This document shows positions 8,697 to 17,038 of a stretch of 64,000 bases of DNA, piece after piece. Numbering within the stretch: position 1 is the first letter of the stretch; each line of letters begins with the position of its first letter. Both the position numbers and the translations under genes were made by a program. The DNA lies in assembly GCF_001189515.2 (NCBI RefSeq), contig NZ_CP012069.2:930001-994000 (forward strand), given 5' to 3'. Under the pieces are notes generated by a model. That model was not told the DNA's origin and ran no database searches. It worked only from the letters and a program-made list of their open reading frames with translations. The DNA comes from Olsenella sp. oral taxon 807. GTDB lineage: Bacteria > Actinomycetota > Coriobacteriia > Coriobacteriales > Atopobiaceae.

Positions 8697-9767
8697 ATGA
8701 CCCCCACGCTACCTAGAGTATCGATTATCATACCGGCGTATAACGTCGATCGCTACATTAGGCGTGCGGTGGAGAGCCTGCAGCACCAGACCTTCGAGGA
8801 CTTCGAGCTTTTGGCTGTGGACGACGGCTCAAGTGACCGCACGGGCCAGATCCTTGACTCCATCGCCGCTCGCGACATTCGTGTGAGCGTCTTTCACCAA
8901 AAGAACGCCGGTGCACCTGCGGCCCGTAACTTCGCCCTCGATCACGCCCGTGGCGAGTACGTCATGTTCTTCGATGCGGACGACTGGGCCGAGCCCGCCA
9001 TGCTATCCAAGATGTATGCCTTCGCCTCGGCGAACAGGCTCGAGCTTGTTGTGGCCGGCTTCTATATCGACACACACTATGGCAGCGTCGACCGCCACAC
9101 CTCCGAGCTCAAGCACTGCGCCGATAACGTCTTTGGCACACAGCGTGACTTCAGGCTGGCTGCCTGGCAGCTCTTTGACGCCAACCAGCTGTATCCGCCC
9201 TGGAACAAGCTCTTCCTGCGTGCGAGGATCGAGGAGCTGGGACTGCGCTTCATGCCCACCTTCTGGGATGACTTTCCCTTTGTGCTCGACTTCATCCGCG
9301 ACGTCGAGCGCGTCGGCGTCATGTCTGAGGCCTTCTACCACTTCATTCGCCAGCGTGTCGAATCCGAGACGTCCAGATGGCGTCCGGATATGTACACCAA
9401 GCGCGAGGAGGAGCACGGCTGGATGCTCGACCTCTACCACTACTGGGGGCTCGACGGCGATGCCGCGAGCATGGAGATGATCCAACGTCGCTACATCGAA
9501 CGGCTCGTGGGCTGCATAGAGAATGTCTGCGATCCAATGTGCAAGCTCTCGCGGGCAGAGAAGGTCGCCCAGATTCGACAGATGATCGGGACCGAGAGGG
9601 CTAAGCTTGCCGTTGACGTGGCACGTCCCCGCTCAAAGATGATGCGGATGATGCTCGCCCCGATCAAGAGGCAGGATGCCAGGATGTGCTATCGGGAGGG
9701 GCGTCTCATCTCCTTCGTGAGGCGACACAACGGGAAGCTCTTCGCGATACTCAAGGCTAGGCGCTAG
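8697..9767 (+). CDS. Family 2 glycosyltransferase
   Basis: Likely transfers a sugar from a nucleotide-sugar donor to a surface glycan or lipid carrier; the acceptor is unknown. The GT-A fold is at residues 1-220: VSIIIPAYNVDRYIRRAVES at the N-terminus, LLAVDDGSSD, NAGAPAARN and the metal-binding DADD at about residue 92. The C-terminal ~130 residues (basic, helical, FARRHNGK-like end) are not recognised. The product has 356 residues and no membrane segment is evident. It is a single gene, not in an obvious glycan cluster; pyrE follows after 101 bases. Confidence 0.88.
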   Translation: MTPTLPRVSIIIPAYNVDRYIRRAVESLQHQTFEDFELLAVDDGSSDRTGQILDSIAARDIRVSVFHQKNAGAPAARNFALDHARGEYVMFFDADDWAEPAMLSKMYAFASANRLELVVAGFYIDTHYGSVDRHTSELKHCADNVFGTQRDFRLAAWQLFDANQLYPPWNKLFLRARIEELGLRFMPTFWDDFPFVLDFIRDVERVGVMSEAFYHFIRQRVESETSRWRPDMYTKREEEHGWMLDLYHYWGLDGDAASMEMIQRRYIERLVGCIENVCDPMCKLSRAEKVAQIRQMIGTERAKLAVDVARPRSKMMRMMLAPIKRQDARMCYREGRLISFVRRHNGKLFAILKARR

Positions 9768-9868
9768 CTCTTGCTGCGCTACAATCAGGGCGGTTAGGCT
9801 CGGACCTTTCGCAGAGAGTCTGTGCATACCGTACGTTTTGGCAACACGTTACGACCAAGGGTGATCAC

Positions 9869-10507
9869 ATGGCATCTACGCACGACATCGCACGGGAGCT
9901 TCTCCGTATACAGGCCGTCTTCCTGCGTCCTGATGAACCGTTCACCTGGGCATCCGGCATACGAAGCCCCATCTATTGCGATAACCGCCTAACGCTCTCG
10001 TATCCTGCCGTCCGTACGCTCGTCGACGAGTCAATCGCCGGGATGGTACAAAAGCTGTATCCGGACGCTCAGGCGCTCATGGGCACCTCGACTGCGGGTA
10101 TCGCACATGCCGCCATAGCCGCCGACCGTCTCGGCCTACCCATGGGCTACGTACGCGGTTCAGCCAAGGACCATGGCCGCAAGAATCAGATAGAGGGACG
10201 GCTCGAGGCGGGCGAGAGGGTCGTTGTCATCGAGGATCTCATCTCGACTGGTGGTAGCGTACTCGACTGTGTGGAGTCGCTTCGTGAGGCTGGCGCCGAC
10301 GTGCTTGGGATCGTGAGCATATTCACCTATGGTATGCAGGAGGGCCTGAGCCGGCTTGCCGCAGCTGACGTCGAGAATCACAGCCTCTGCGATCTGGATA
10401 TCCTCGTGGACGTCGCGGTGGAGGAGGGCTACATCGCGGACCTCGACAGGGCCCGTCTCCTGGCCTTTCGCGACAACCCCTCAGATGAGAGCTGGATTCA
10501 GCCCTAA
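9869..10507 (+). CDS. pyrE: Orotate phosphoribosyltransferase
   Basis: Makes orotidine 5'-phosphate from orotate and PRPP in pyrimidine synthesis. The product has 212 residues. The N-terminal part shows FTWASGIRSPIYCDNR, the orotate-site loop of this family. The PRPP-binding motif is VVVIEDLISTGGSVLD at residues ~115-130, and a KDHGRKNQIEG loop precedes it. No other pyr genes are adjacent and no PyrR-type attenuator was recognised upstream. Confidence 0.95.
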   Translation: MASTHDIARELLRIQAVFLRPDEPFTWASGIRSPIYCDNRLTLSYPAVRTLVDESIAGMVQKLYPDAQALMGTSTAGIAHAAIAADRLGLPMGYVRGSAKDHGRKNQIEGRLEAGERVVVIEDLISTGGSVLDCVESLREAGADVLGIVSIFTYGMQEGLSRLAAADVENHSLCDLDILVDVAVEEGYIADLDRARLLAFRDNPSDESWIQP

Positions 10508-10634
10508 GCTGTCATCATGCGAGCGATAGACTGAGCGGCAGGCTGCCAGACGCTTAAGCTACTGAGGGTTCGTGTGAATCCCACAGGAACCGCTAGAATG
10601 CTGAACGTACATTTTCATTTTCATACGCCATGCT

Positions 10635-11864
10635 GTGAGGCAAGACCAGAACCTGATGAGAGACGAACGCAAGCTGACACGCGAGCGGCGGAGGCGCAAG
10701 GTGCGTCGTAAGGGACGCTACGACGCACCCGATGGCCCCAGGCGCCACCGCTTGGACACTCGTAGACAACCAAGTTTCTCCTCGCGCAGTCTCGTATACC
10801 CTGCTAGGCGCTGTGCGAGGCTACTGCTTGTATGGATGGGACGTCTGTCACGCCTCCTTCGTTTGTACCTTAGGCGTTGCGCCAAATCGCTGCGTCTCTG
10901 GGCGTATCGCGCGCTCTCGTGGGTGATCGACCATCAACCGCGATCGTATGTGATCCTTGCGAGCGCCTTCCTCATTGTGGTTGCGCTGGGCTTGGGGTCG
11001 TGCGTACGATCGTGTGCTCACGTTTCCCCGCAGCAGCCTGAGAACCAGCCTGAGGACCAGCCTACCCACTCTGAGTCTGGCGGCGAGTCAAGCGGTGCTG
11101 AGCAGAGGACCTGGAGCTACCCCGCATCGCTGGATCCCTCCCTTGCTGACGAGCTCAACAGGCTTGGTAACGAGAACGAACAGGTGGCGGGCATCCTCGA
11201 TAACATGGGTGCCTACGCGCACATCGGCAATGGGGGTGAGTCGGCCGAGGCCGACCTCCTTAAGCTCCTGGCCAAGGAGCCGGCTGCCCGTGACTTCATC
11301 CAAGGTCTTCCCAGCAAGTATCCACAGGCCAAGGGGGAGGCCTATGACGAGACCGTGACGGCCGGGACGGCGCCTGTCCTCTATCAGTGGGACGCACGCT
11401 GGGCATACACCGAGTACTGTGGCAGGGACTTTGGGGCCACCGGCTGTTGTCCCACGGCCCTCTCGATGGTGTACATGGCGGTCACTGGTAAGGCTGACGT
11501 GACGCCCTACGTGATGGGGCAGCTTGCGACAAGTAAGGGGTACACGGATGACAGCTCGGGCACCTACGGCAACTTCGTCGACGTCGCCGCTAGGCATTAC
11601 AGGCTGGCTCACAGGGAGCTGGGCATCACTGTCGCTGATCTCGAGGATTATCTGGGCCGAGGCTACATCATGATCGCCAGTATGGGACCAGGCGAATTCT
11701 CGACCTCGGGTCACTTCATCGTCATCACTGGCAAGACCGCAGACGGCAATCTCATCATCCACGACCCGTACTCCAAGATCCACACCGAGAAAAGCTGGGA
11801 GCCGTCTACCATCGTCAGCCAGATGAAGCGTCTGCATGCCTTCAGGCTTCCCACGTCCACGTGA
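10635..11864 (+). CDS. Membrane-anchored C39-like cysteine peptidase
   Basis: Predicted type II membrane protein with an extracytoplasmic papain-like C39_2 domain. Layout: very basic cytoplasmic N-terminus (about residues 1-95, many Arg), one membrane segment at ~103-122 (VILASAFLIVVALGLG), a Pro/Gln/Ser-rich linker, then the catalytic domain from ~250. The likely nucleophile is in GATGCCPTALSM (Cys271/272) and the His in SGHFIVITG about 90 residues later, followed by IIHDPYS with the Asp/Asn position. The start is GTG 10635; an ATG at 10656 is an alternative. Substrate unknown, perhaps peptidoglycan-associated or peptide processing. Confidence 0.8.
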   Translation: MRQDQNLMRDERKLTRERRRRKVRRKGRYDAPDGPRRHRLDTRRQPSFSSRSLVYPARRCARLLLVWMGRLSRLLRLYLRRCAKSLRLWAYRALSWVIDHQPRSYVILASAFLIVVALGLGSCVRSCAHVSPQQPENQPEDQPTHSESGGESSGAEQRTWSYPASLDPSLADELNRLGNENEQVAGILDNMGAYAHIGNGGESAEADLLKLLAKEPAARDFIQGLPSKYPQAKGEAYDETVTAGTAPVLYQWDARWAYTEYCGRDFGATGCCPTALSMVYMAVTGKADVTPYVMGQLATSKGYTDDSSGTYGNFVDVAARHYRLAHRELGITVADLEDYLGRGYIMIASMGPGEFSTSGHFIVITGKTADGNLIIHDPYSKIHTEKSWEPSTIVSQMKRLHAFRLPTST

Positions 11865-12009
11865 GCCTCGCGCCAAGACGCCTCCTGCCAAGATTTGGTA
11901 ACACGACGGCGTGGCATCGGCCAGACGCCACGCCACATCGTCCAAATGCTATACCACATCATCAAGACGCCATACCAAGGCGCAGGAGTCCGCGTCTCGC
12001 TCTGAGTGC

Positions 12010-12157
12010 CACTCGATGTCACCGAGTGCACGATGCTCGCACCACTCGACGTTACCGAGTGGCGCAGAATCTCTCGTTACCTGCGCATTTGTGGCTCTTC
12101 GCACCACTCGACGTCATCGGGTGCACGATGCTCGCGCCACTCGATGCCACCGAGTGC
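12010..12157. repeat. Locus A: four short palindromes in two direct repeats
   Basis: Four copies of a stem CCACTCG-AYGYYAY-CGRGTGG-like palindrome lie at about 12010, 12042, 12104 and 12137. They come as two pairs about 95 bases apart, each pair joined by GTGCACGATGCTCGC. Each could form a small hairpin or bind a dimeric protein. Frames crossing this region are not credible genes. Confidence 0.8.
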
Positions 12158-12534
12158 GAAGCTACAAATCTGGCATGGTGGGCGAGGGACATATCATAGA
12201 AGTCGGCTTCCCAGATCGAGCCGACGACCCACCAACGTAGAAATGTAAGCAAACGACAGCCCTCCCGCCCCAAAGAATCATCTTGGGACGGCTCTGCGGT
12301 ACCTCAAGAGCGAAAGCCCTCCGAGTGCGACGGGAAGGTAGTGCTGCCACACGGGTCCCAGAGTCTGTGGCGAAAGTGACGCAGGGCAAACTTCAGCCTC
12401 AGACCCCGGGACCCTGCCTTAGCCTGAGTTCCCGGCACCTCCTGAGCCCACAACTGGCAGCCTGATGGTGTCTCGGCCCGGCCTAGGGCGCGCCATCAGC
12501 GAGACCCTCTGCTCAGACTGCGCCTTTTCGTGCG
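12158..12534. other. Gene-free stretch of locus A
   Basis: No credible gene. At 12406-12422 it holds one copy of a 17-base sequence (CCGGGACCCTGCCTTAG) found again at the end of the nfnB gene. At about 12512-12531 it holds a single motif (CAGACTGCGCCTTTTCGTG) resembling the repeat unit of locus B near 42 kb. Confidence 0.6.
12406..12422 (+). repeat. 17-bp direct repeat, copy 1
   Basis: CCGGGACCCTGCCTTAG occurs identically at 13780-13796, where it runs into the nfnB stop codon. The two copies bracket the 101-bp element, the palindrome array and the transposase remnant. Confidence 0.75.
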
Positions 12535-12635
12535 GTCAGCCCCAGGCCGAGGCCTGCGGGCCTCGGCGCAACCCGCCCCTGCGGCTTGGCGGGCGGTTGC
12601 CCGAGCGCATTTGCCCAGTTGGGCCACTCTCCAAT
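12535..12635 (-). ncRNA. 101-bp structured element, copy A (candidate RNA)
   Basis: Read on the minus strand, this 101-base segment aligns end to end, without net length change and at roughly 80% identity, with 42714-42814. The shared landmarks are TGGCCCAACTGGGCAAATGC, then a GC-rich stem GCAACC...GGTTGC, then GCGCC and CCTCGG. Within the stem the two copies differ by changes that preserve pairing (G-C here, C-G there), which points to a conserved RNA or DNA fold. No reading frame is conserved. Confidence 0.55.
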
Positions 12636-12724
12636 CGGCGTGACGGCTGCGGGTCCGGAGTCCGTCCCGGCCAGCACCGCCACTCGCCTCTGATCGTGCC
12701 GATACGGTACGCTCGACGTAGATT

Positions 12725-13106
12725 GGCAGTGTGCGGCGTGCCGCCCAGTACGCTCACCACCGAGTGGCAGTGTGAGTTGCACTGCCACTCGCCCCCGAAC
12801 GTACCGGACGCACTGCCACTCGACCCTGAACGTGCCGTCCCGTACGTTCACCACCGAGTGGCAGTGTACGGTGCGCTGCCCAGCACGCTCGATGCCGAGT
12901 GGCAGTGTACGGCATGCCGCCCAGCGCGCTCACCACCGAGTGGCAGTGTGAGTTGCACTGCCACTCGCCTCTGAACGTACCGGACGCACTGCCACTCGGC
13001 CCTGATCGTACCAATGCGGTACGCTCGATGTCGAGTGGCAGTGAGGATGGCACTGCCACTCGACCCTGAACGTTCCGTCTCGTACGTTCACCGACGAGTG
13101 GCAGTG
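12725..13106. repeat. Locus A: array of alternating inverted repeats
   Basis: The 12-base motif CGAGTGGCAGTG and its complement CACTGCCACTCG alternate many times. Two 56-bp units (12811-12866 and 13051-13106) pair end to end with an inner AACGT/ACGTT stem. Two 31-bp units (12761-12791 and 12937-12967) are the reverse hairpin with a TGAGTTG loop. Intervening copies sit before GCYGCCCAGYRCGCTC. The whole block can fold into cruciforms; there is no spacer diversity as in CRISPR. Confidence 0.85.
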
Positions 13107-13125
13107 TACGGTGTGCCGTCAGGTG

Positions 13126-13689
13126 AGGGTTATCAACGTGTTCCACATGCTCGCTGACCTTCTGAGAGGCCATCCTGGCCCTAGAGCAGGGGAGCCTCGC
13201 GTAGGTGAGCTCCCACCAGTCCCCGGCGTGGCGGTCGGTGAGGCCGGCGGGCACGTAGAACGCCAGCAGCGCCCGCACCGTGTCGGGCTCGGCGTGGCCG
13301 CACGCGTCGGCGCAGGTCATCAGCCCGCCCGATCTCAGGAACGAGCCCGGCGGGAACGCGTCGCCGAACGACACGACGAGCGCCGTGCCTGCGGCGCGGG
13401 CGTTGCGCCTCCTCGGCCCCTCGACGCCCTCCGGCGCGGGCCCGAACTCACCCGTCGCCAGGTCGTAGGGGAACATCCCCCGCTCCCGGCTCCGGTACAC
13501 CCCGCGCGCCCTGTCCACGACCCGTCCCAGGTATACGCGGTCCTCCTTCGTGACCCTGGCGCCCCCTGCGGACCTGACGACTGTCGCGCGCCCGCTGCCG
13601 CCCGCGACGTCGCGGGCGGCGCACGTCCCCACCTCCCGTGGGATGGGTGAGGGCCTCATGCCACGTGGCGCCGGACGTGGCCGCCGCAC
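13126..13689 (-). pseudogene. Transposase remnant, IS1634-like N-terminal domain
   Basis: On the minus strand a frame encodes DRVYLGRV near its start, then FGDAFPPGSFLRSGGL, PDTVRALLAFYV and a block reading DWWELTYARLPCSRARMASQ. This pattern is the N-terminal region of IS1634/IS4-superfamily transposases, and it aligns in order with the intact element at 22.9 kb (LSFLGADGVAGCLREALPDD ... YQRALAHVTHGVVRDGS). The catalytic DDE domain is absent: similarity ends near 13126, where the frame runs into the palindrome array. The true start is uncertain. Confidence 0.7.
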
Positions 13690-13717
13690 GCAAGCGACGG
13701 CCCAGATATTTCGGCAG

Positions 13718-13764
13718 CTGGGCGCAGGCCCTCGGGGCTGGCGGCGATCCGGGTCTGCGCCCAG
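13718..13764 (-). other. Inverted repeat downstream of nfnB
   Basis: CTGGGCGCAG and CTGCGCCCAG form perfect 10-bp arms around a 27-base GC-rich loop, about 30 bases past the nfnB stop. It may contribute to 3'-end formation of the nfnA-nfnB transcript, but no T-run follows. Confidence 0.4.
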
Positions 13765-13779
13765 TGGACTAAGGAAGTG

Positions 13780-13796
13780 CCGGGACCCTGCCTTAG
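13780..13796 (+). repeat. 17-bp direct repeat, copy 2
   Basis: Second copy of CCGGGACCCTGCCTTAG; its end covers the stop codon of nfnB read on the minus strand. See 12406-12422. Confidence 0.75.
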
Positions 13797-15196
13797 TCGA
13801 TCAGCGCCTCGGTCATGCTCGCTGCGGCCTTCTTGCCGGCACCCATTGCCAGAATGACTGTCGCGGCGCCGGTGACGATGTCGCCTCCCGCCCAGATCTT
13901 GGGATTGCTCGTCCGTCCATCCTCATCGGCGTCGATGTAGCCCCACTTATTGAGCTTCATGCCTCCGATGAGCTTGGCAAAGGGGTTGGCGTTCGTGCCG
14001 ATGGCCGAGATGGCGACATCGCAGGGTATCTCCTCGATGGCGCCCTCTATGGGTATGGGGCGACGCCGGCCGGAGTCGTCGGGCTCTCCGAGCTCCATCC
14101 TCTGGACGCGGGTCGCACAGACGCTGCCGTCCTCGCCGGCCAAGAACTCGAGCGGCGCCATGAGCGGCATGACCTCGACGCCCTCGGCCTTCGCATGGTG
14201 CAGCTCGGCGCGGCGTGCTGGCATCTCCGCCTCGGTGCGCCGGTAGGCGATGATGGCGCGCTCTGCCCCCAGGCGCTTGGCCGTGCGCACGGCGTCCATG
14301 GCCACGTTGCCGCCGCCGAAGACGATGACATTCTTGCCGTGCTTGGTGGGGGTGTCGTAGGCGGGAAACTGGTTTGCCTTCATGAGGTTCACGCGCGTCA
14401 GGTACTCGTTTGCGAAGAAGACGTTCGGGAGGTTCTCTCCGGGTATGTTCAGGAACTTTGGCAGGCCTGCACCTGTCGCCACGTAGAGGGCATCGAAGCC
14501 CTTCTCGCCCAAGAGCTCCTCGGCGTCGGCCAGACGGCCCATGACGCTGTTGTACTCAAACTTCACACCAAGGTCCTTAAGGCCGTCGATCTCGCGCCTG
14601 ACGACCTCCTTGGGAAGACGAAACTCTGGAATGCCGTAGACGAGCACGCCCCCGCCCGTGAAGAACGCCTCAAATACGGTGACGTCAAAGCCGTTGCGGG
14701 CAAGCTCCCCTGCGCAGGCGATACCGGAGGGGCCAGAGCCGATGACGGCCACGCGCCTGCCGTTTTGGGGGGAGACCTTCGTGGGGCTGGCTAGCTCGGG
14801 CTGGTCGCCCAAGAAACGCTCCAGCTGGCCAATGGCTACGGGCTCGCCCCTCTTGCCACGTATGCAGACTCCCTCACACTGGCTCTCCTGCGGGCAGACG
14901 CGACCGCAGATGGCAGGCAGCATTGAGGACTCGTGGATGATGTCGAGACCCTCGCCAAAGCTCTTCTCGTAGATCTTCTCGATGAAGGCGGGTATGTTGA
15001 TGTTGACGGGGCAACCCTCCACGCAGAGGGGCCTCTTGCACCTCAGGCAGCGTGCTGCCTCGGCAATGGCCATCTGCTCGGTGAACCCCTTGTCGACGGG
15101 ACGGAAGTCGCGAGCGCGCTCCTCGGCGGGCTCCTCGTTGTCGGCGGTGCGCGGGGACTTCATGTCCGCGACCCAGCGACCCTTTAGCTCTGGCAT
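13793..15196 (-). CDS. NfnB / glutamate synthase small-subunit-like flavoprotein
   Basis: Flavoprotein of the GltD/SudA family. With the adjacent gene it most likely forms NfnAB, the bifurcating NADH-dependent reduced ferredoxin:NADP+ oxidoreductase. Features in order: cysteine-rich [4Fe-4S] region CLRCKRPLCVEGCPVNI (about residues 47-63) and a second cluster VCPQESQCEGVC; FAD motif GSGPSGIACAGELARNG (~150); and NADPH-type motif FGGGNVAMDAVRTAKRLG (~290). At 467 residues it is standard. It overlaps the upstream NfnA-like gene by 13 bases. A plain glutamate-synthase role is less likely because no large subunit is nearby. Confidence 0.85.
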   Translation of the reverse strand: MPELKGRWVADMKSPRTADNEEPAEERARDFRPVDKGFTEQMAIAEAARCLRCKRPLCVEGCPVNINIPAFIEKIYEKSFGEGLDIIHESSMLPAICGRVCPQESQCEGVCIRGKRGEPVAIGQLERFLGDQPELASPTKVSPQNGRRVAVIGSGPSGIACAGELARNGFDVTVFEAFFTGGGVLVYGIPEFRLPKEVVRREIDGLKDLGVKFEYNSVMGRLADAEELLGEKGFDALYVATGAGLPKFLNIPGENLPNVFFANEYLTRVNLMKANQFPAYDTPTKHGKNVIVFGGGNVAMDAVRTAKRLGAERAIIAYRRTEAEMPARRAELHHAKAEGVEVMPLMAPLEFLAGEDGSVCATRVQRMELGEPDDSGRRRPIPIEGAIEEIPCDVAISAIGTNANPFAKLIGGMKLNKWGYIDADEDGRTSNPKIWAGGDIVTGAATVILAMGAGKKAAASMTEALID

Positions 15197-16026
15197 GCGT
15201 AGTTCGCCTCCTCATATGACTTGAGCGACAGGCTCTCCTCGCTGCGGTACGCAGCTTGGCGCGCGCGCAGGTCGTTCCAGTCGACCTTCGTGGCGTCAAA
15301 GTCAGGCCCGTCCACGCAGGCGAACTTCGTCTGCCCGTCGATCTCGACGCGACAGCAGCCGCACATGCCGGTGCCGTCGACCATGATCGGGTTGAGTGAT
15401 GCGGTGATCGGCGTGTTGTACCTCTCGGCGGTGAGGGTCGAGAACTTCATCATGGGCACAGGACCCACGCAGAAGACATGGTCGACCTCGCCTCCCTTGA
15501 GCAGGCGCTCGAGCGGTACGGTAACGACGCCTTTCTCACCGTAGGAACCATCGTCGGTCGTGATGTGGACGTGGTCGTCGTCAAGGATGGAGCGAAACTG
15601 GTCCTCCAAGAGGAGCAGCTCCTTGGTACGAGCACCCATGATCGCGTGGACCTCGTTGCCGCTGGCGACGAACTGGCGCGCGACGGGAAAGGCGATGGCA
15701 AGCCCCACTCCGCCGCCGATGATGGCCCACTTGCCCTCTCCCATCTCGGTGGGCTGGCCCAAGGGGCCGGTCACGTCCTGCAGGTAGTCTCCCGCCTCGT
15801 AGCTCGAGAGCATCGTAGTGGTCTTGCCGATCACCATGAAGATGAACTCGATCCAGCCCTCGGCGGCATTCCAGTCCGCAAAGGTGAATGGCACCCGCTC
15901 GCCCGTCTCGTTGGCACGAATCACGAGAAACTGGCCCGCGTGGGCGTGCTTGGCCATCTCGGGTGCCTCGACGCGAAACTTGAACACCTTCTCCGAGAAC
16001 TGTGTCTTCTCGAGAATTTTGTACAT
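15184..16026 (-). CDS. NfnA / ferredoxin-NADP reductase-like subunit
   Basis: FNR-family subunit with FAD and NAD sites and a C-terminal [2Fe-2S] segment (GMCGCCRV ... FACVDGPDF). The first ~95 residues form the FAD barrel (GQFLVIRANETGERVPFTFA); an NAD-binding part follows (IIGGGVGLAIAFPVARQF). The ATG at 16026 (MYKILEK) is chosen because GGAGAGGAG lies 7 bases upstream; an ATG at 16032 and a TTG at 16044 are too close to that site. The product has 280 residues. It is co-transcribed with nfnB; a good promoter lies upstream. Confidence 0.85.
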   Translation of the reverse strand: MYKILEKTQFSEKVFKFRVEAPEMAKHAHAGQFLVIRANETGERVPFTFADWNAAEGWIEFIFMVIGKTTTMLSSYEAGDYLQDVTGPLGQPTEMGEGKWAIIGGGVGLAIAFPVARQFVASGNEVHAIMGARTKELLLLEDQFRSILDDDHVHITTDDGSYGEKGVVTVPLERLLKGGEVDHVFCVGPVPMMKFSTLTAERYNTPITASLNPIMVDGTGMCGCCRVEIDGQTKFACVDGPDFDATKVDWNDLRARQAAYRSEESLSLKSYEEANYACQS

Positions 16027-16100
16027 ATGCATACTCCTCTCCAAGAGTGTCTTGTACCCATGGCGTCCGCTACCCCTTCGGACGCCACCCTCTCCAGACG

Positions 16101-16128
16101 TTCATAGGTAGATTCTAATTATTGTCAA
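16101..16128 (-). promoter_or_regulatory. Likely sigma-70 promoter of nfnA-nfnB
   Basis: On the minus strand a perfect -35 TTGACA (16123-16128) is followed after 16 bases by TATGAA (16101-16106), about 75 bases before the nfnA start in an unusually AT-rich patch. Confidence 0.6.
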
Positions 16129-16274
16129 AGGGTTTTACCTTTGGATTCTCTGATCATGTGTAATGTGTCGGGTCGCAGATCCAGCAGGGAAGGTCGTCGT
16201 GGTGGTGGCGCTCGCAGCGCCTCAGGGTGGACGCCATGACAGGGAACGCCGGGCGATGGGCGACAGGTGCGGGG

Positions 16275-16871
16275 CTAGCAGTTCTTGACGGAAAACGCGA
16301 CCCCGCGCTCCAGGCACATCTCGCAGGCATCTGCGGCGCGCTCACAGCTGAGCTCGAACTCCTCGAGGAAGCTTCCCTTGAGTTGGCGCAGGGCATAGTC
16401 AGCGACGCTCATTCTCCCGGGTGGCCGTCCAATGCCCACGCGCACGCGGGCGAAGTCGCGGGTGCCCAGCTTGTCTGCGATCGAGCGAAGGCCATTGTGG
16501 GCGTTGAGGCCTCCGCCGCACTTGACGCGCACCTCTCCCTGCGAGAGGTCCACCTCGTCGTGGACAACCAGGATCTCTGGTGCCAAGACCCCAAGCTCGC
16601 GCATGAGCTTAGAGAGGGGTCCGCCGCTCGTGTTCATGTAGCTCTGCGGCTTTGCGAGTACGACCGGACATGGATCACCGTCCGTCCCCTTGAGCTGGAT
16701 GCGACAGGTCATGCACCCCGCCGCGCTCTTCCAGAACGAGGCGTGAGCGCGTCGCGCGAGGATGTCAATGGTGACAAAGCCGGCGTTGTGACGAGTGCGC
16801 TCGTACTCGGCACCGGGGTTTCCGAGGCCGCAGATGAGTCGTATGTCATTGGGCTGCGCGCTGGCTGGCAT
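16275..16871 (-). CDS. pth: Peptidyl-tRNA hydrolase
   Basis: Releases tRNA from peptidyl-tRNA dropped off the ribosome. The product has 198 residues. The catalytic His is in RTRHNAGF (His28), with the partner Asn in GLGNPG and Asp in VVHDEVDL; the KPQSYMNTSG loop and GGLNAHNGLRSI segment are also typical. A single gene on the minus strand, 230 bases beyond the nfnA start region, with a short GGCGCT/AGCGCC hairpin (16207-16221) downstream. Confidence 0.95.
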   Translation of the reverse strand: MPASAQPNDIRLICGLGNPGAEYERTRHNAGFVTIDILARRAHASFWKSAAGCMTCRIQLKGTDGDPCPVVLAKPQSYMNTSGGPLSKLMRELGVLAPEILVVHDEVDLSQGEVRVKCGGGLNAHNGLRSIADKLGTRDFARVRVGIGRPPGRMSVADYALRQLKGSFLEEFELSCERAADACEMCLERGVAFSVKNC

Positions 16872-17038
16872 GCTGGTCTCCCGTCGACGTGCCGATGCTG
16901 CACCTCCACTATAGCTGGAAGGCAGATGATTCTACAGCAGCTTGATTGGATGGTCGGGAGTGTGGGGTAGCTGTGGTGCACAGGTGCAAGGTGGCGCCTC
17001 GCCGTTGGCGTCTCGTGATACTCCGCGTGCGCTTGCGG

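Noticed and set aside
10566-10586. tRNA T-arm-like GGGTTCGTGTGAATCCC
   Set aside because: The rest of a cloverleaf is absent and the stem does not pair correctly.
12725-13106. CRISPR or coding array
   Set aside because: Inverted rather than direct repeats, irregular spacing; frames through it read as repeats of the same short peptide on either strand.
12754-13125. C-terminal part of the minus-strand transposase frame
   Set aside because: The frame stays open only because the palindromes lack stops; similarity to transposases ends near 13126.
13793-15196. Glutamate synthase small subunit as the main function
   Set aside because: No large subunit nearby, and the partner gene is the NfnA-type FNR subunit.
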